64,000 nucleotides of DNA, taken from NCBI RefSeq assembly GCF_008035925.1, contig NZ_CP036264.1, positions 3,344,443 to 3,408,442 of the forward strand. Reading direction: 5' to 3'. The position numbers and the translations under genes were made by a program. Of the stretch, positions 63,010-64,000 are shown piece by piece (the stretch's first letter is position 1; each line of letters starts with the position of its first letter). Source of the stretch: Stieleria maiorica. Lineage in GTDB: Bacteria > Planctomycetota > Planctomycetia > Pirellulales > Pirellulaceae. The notes beneath the pieces are model-generated. The model was not told the origin of the DNA and did not search any database. It saw only the letters and a list, made by a program, of their open reading frames with translations.

Positions 63010-64000
63010 ACGTAAATTCGGTGCTGGTCAGCACGCTCCAGGCGACATCTTGCAGCCCCGTGATCCGATCGGCATCACCGTACTCGCCCAGCACTCCCAA
63101 AAGCGTCTTCATTTCATCGGCCTGGGGCTCGCGGGCCAACCCGCGCAGGAACAACTGCCGGATGATCGCTTCGTCATCCAGCCCTTCGGCGACCGCTTCG
63201 GTCAACACATTTCGCTTTGCGGCCAACTTGGGATTCAGTGTGTCGCCGTTTGACAGGTGCAGCACCTGAACCATGCTGGGTTGGTCACTGCGTTCACATT
63301 CGCAGGTGATTTCACGCGGGTTGCGGCCGAACGTCTTCAAAAAGTACGAGTTCACCGAAGCGTCAAACAGCTCGATCGCGCGGGTTCCGGTTTCGTAGAA
63401 GTCTGTCTTTTGGCGGTCTGCGCCTGGAAACGCCAATTCGTTGAACGTCGTTGATGTGCCGAGCACTTGGTCGATCGAATCCAACAGGACCTCGGCCATC
63501 AATCGTCGCGGATAGTACCGGCTGTGGTATTTCGATTCGCTTTGGTTTTGGGCCAACGGGACGCTGCTGCGTTGGTACGTTTCGCTCTGCAAGATCGTCC
63601 GCATCAGTTGTTTCAAATCAAAGTCGACGTCGATCAAGTGGTCGCTGAGTGCGGTCAGCAGGGATTCGTTGGACGCGGGATTACTCAGCCGCAGATCATC
63701 GACTTGTTCGACCAACCCGCGGCCGAAGAAGTTGGCCCAGATCCGGTTGCTGATCGAACGGGCAAAGTACGGATTGTCTGGATCGGTCATCCACCGGGCC
63801 AGCACCTGGCGTCGATCGGCGGGGTCATCGAAAGCGATCGGATCGGCGTCCAGCGGGGCCGGCGGTTGGGGTTTGCCGCGATTGGGCTGGATCAATTCGC
63901 CGCGCGTCGAAACGTACAGCGTTCGCAATCCGTCACCGTTGCGGCCGTCACCACCCCAGCCTTTGGCGCGGACGCGGGCGAACAGATTGGCCATCGCGTA
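62999..64000 (-). CDS. DUF1553 domain protein, C-terminal part (start outside window)
   Basis: The frame is open to the right window edge; 333 residues visible. Matches the DUF1553 part of the planctomycete PSD1/cytochrome proteins: DRRQVLARWMTDPDNPYFAR, SNRIWANFFGRGLVEQVDDLR, DVDFDLKQLMRTILQSETYQ, SRYYPRRLMAEVLLDSIDQV and QLFLRGLAREPQADEMKTLL. These very abundant planctomycete proteins usually carry an N-terminal heme c and DUF1549 domain and are exported; their role is unproven, probably in glycan breakdown. Convergent with the PyrC-like gene. Confidence 0.93.
   Translation of the reverse strand, partial: YAMANLFARVRAKGWGGDGRNGDGLRTLYVSTRGELIQPNRGKPQPPAPLDADPIAFDDPADRRQVLARWMTDPDNPYFARSISNRIWANFFGRGLVEQVDDLRLSNPASNESLLTALSDHLIDVDFDLKQLMRTILQSETYQRSSVPLAQNQSESKYHSRYYPRRLMAEVLLDSIDQVLGTSTTFNELAFPGADRQKTDFYETGTRAIELFDASVNSYFLKTFGRNPREITCECERSDQPSMVQVLHLSNGDTLNPKLAAKRNVLTEAVAEGLDDEAIIRQLFLRGLAREPQADEMKTLLGVLGEYGDADRITGLQDVAWSVLTSTEFTFNH

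Overview
The window reads as chromosomal DNA of a marine-type planctomycete, probably Pirellulaceae (Rhodopirellula/Rubripirellula-like). The signs are a giant secreted protein with an N-terminal LExRxML surface-protein motif and a C-terminal dockerin, a DUF1553 protein, a sulfatase joined to a PVC-type 'membrane-bound dehydrogenase' and cytochrome c module, a Fae-like protein, a BlaI/BlaR1 pair with a large carboxypeptidase-regulatory-like exodomain, a DUF1080 hydrolase, high GC, and long intergenic stretches filled with dispersed palindromic repeats. I see no rRNA, tRNA, CRISPR array, transposase or phage gene. The genus is inference.

Layout. 1-12.3 kb: end of a WD40 protein, a formaldehyde-activating-enzyme-like protein, a 2296-aa secreted lipase/ELWxSDGT-repeat/dockerin protein, a small exported protein and a DUF3592 membrane protein. 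12.7-26 kb: DUF1080-esterase fusion, O-methyltransferase, DUF1810 protein, an exported thioredoxin-like protein, an MnmD-like methyltransferase and the sulfatase/dehydrogenase/cytochrome fusion. This block is flanked by inverted copies of a composite repeat. 26.3-32 kb: a divergent locus with a ferritin-like diiron protein on one side, and on the other myo-inositol oxygenase (MIOX), a DUF5690 transporter, a zinc alcohol dehydrogenase of the phosphonate-associated type and a PhnZ-type HD oxygenase. 32-40 kb: a membrane protein, glpK-glpD (overlapping by one base) and pntA-pntB. 40-48.8 kb: an exported protein, blaI-blaR1, a small conserved protein, a diheme-type exported protein, a lipoprotein and a degenerate site-2-protease-like membrane protein. 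49.5-57 kb: dnaG and rpoD, then a minus-strand three-gene overlapping operon (divergent sigma-70 factor, TIGR01777-type epimerase, small membrane protein). 57-64 kb: a CarH-like regulator lacking B12 histidines, a hydrolase lacking its serine, a response regulator, a DUF423 protein, pyrB, a pyrC-like gene lacking metal ligands, and the end of a DUF1553 protein.

How they work together. The most promising system is the 26.3-32 kb locus. It brings together the two characterised kinds of HD-domain mixed-valent diiron oxygenase (MIOX and PhnZ types), a transporter, a dehydrogenase and a third, ferritin-like diiron protein, which suggests an uncharacterised oxidative catabolic pathway for a polyol or phosphonate. 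Several proteins here are family members that have lost catalytic residues (Fae-like, PyrC-like, alpha/beta hydrolase, site-2 protease, B12 sensor). Between pyrB and the pyrC-like gene lies a roughly 440-bp element with near-perfect terminal inverted repeats that may loop out in the mRNA.
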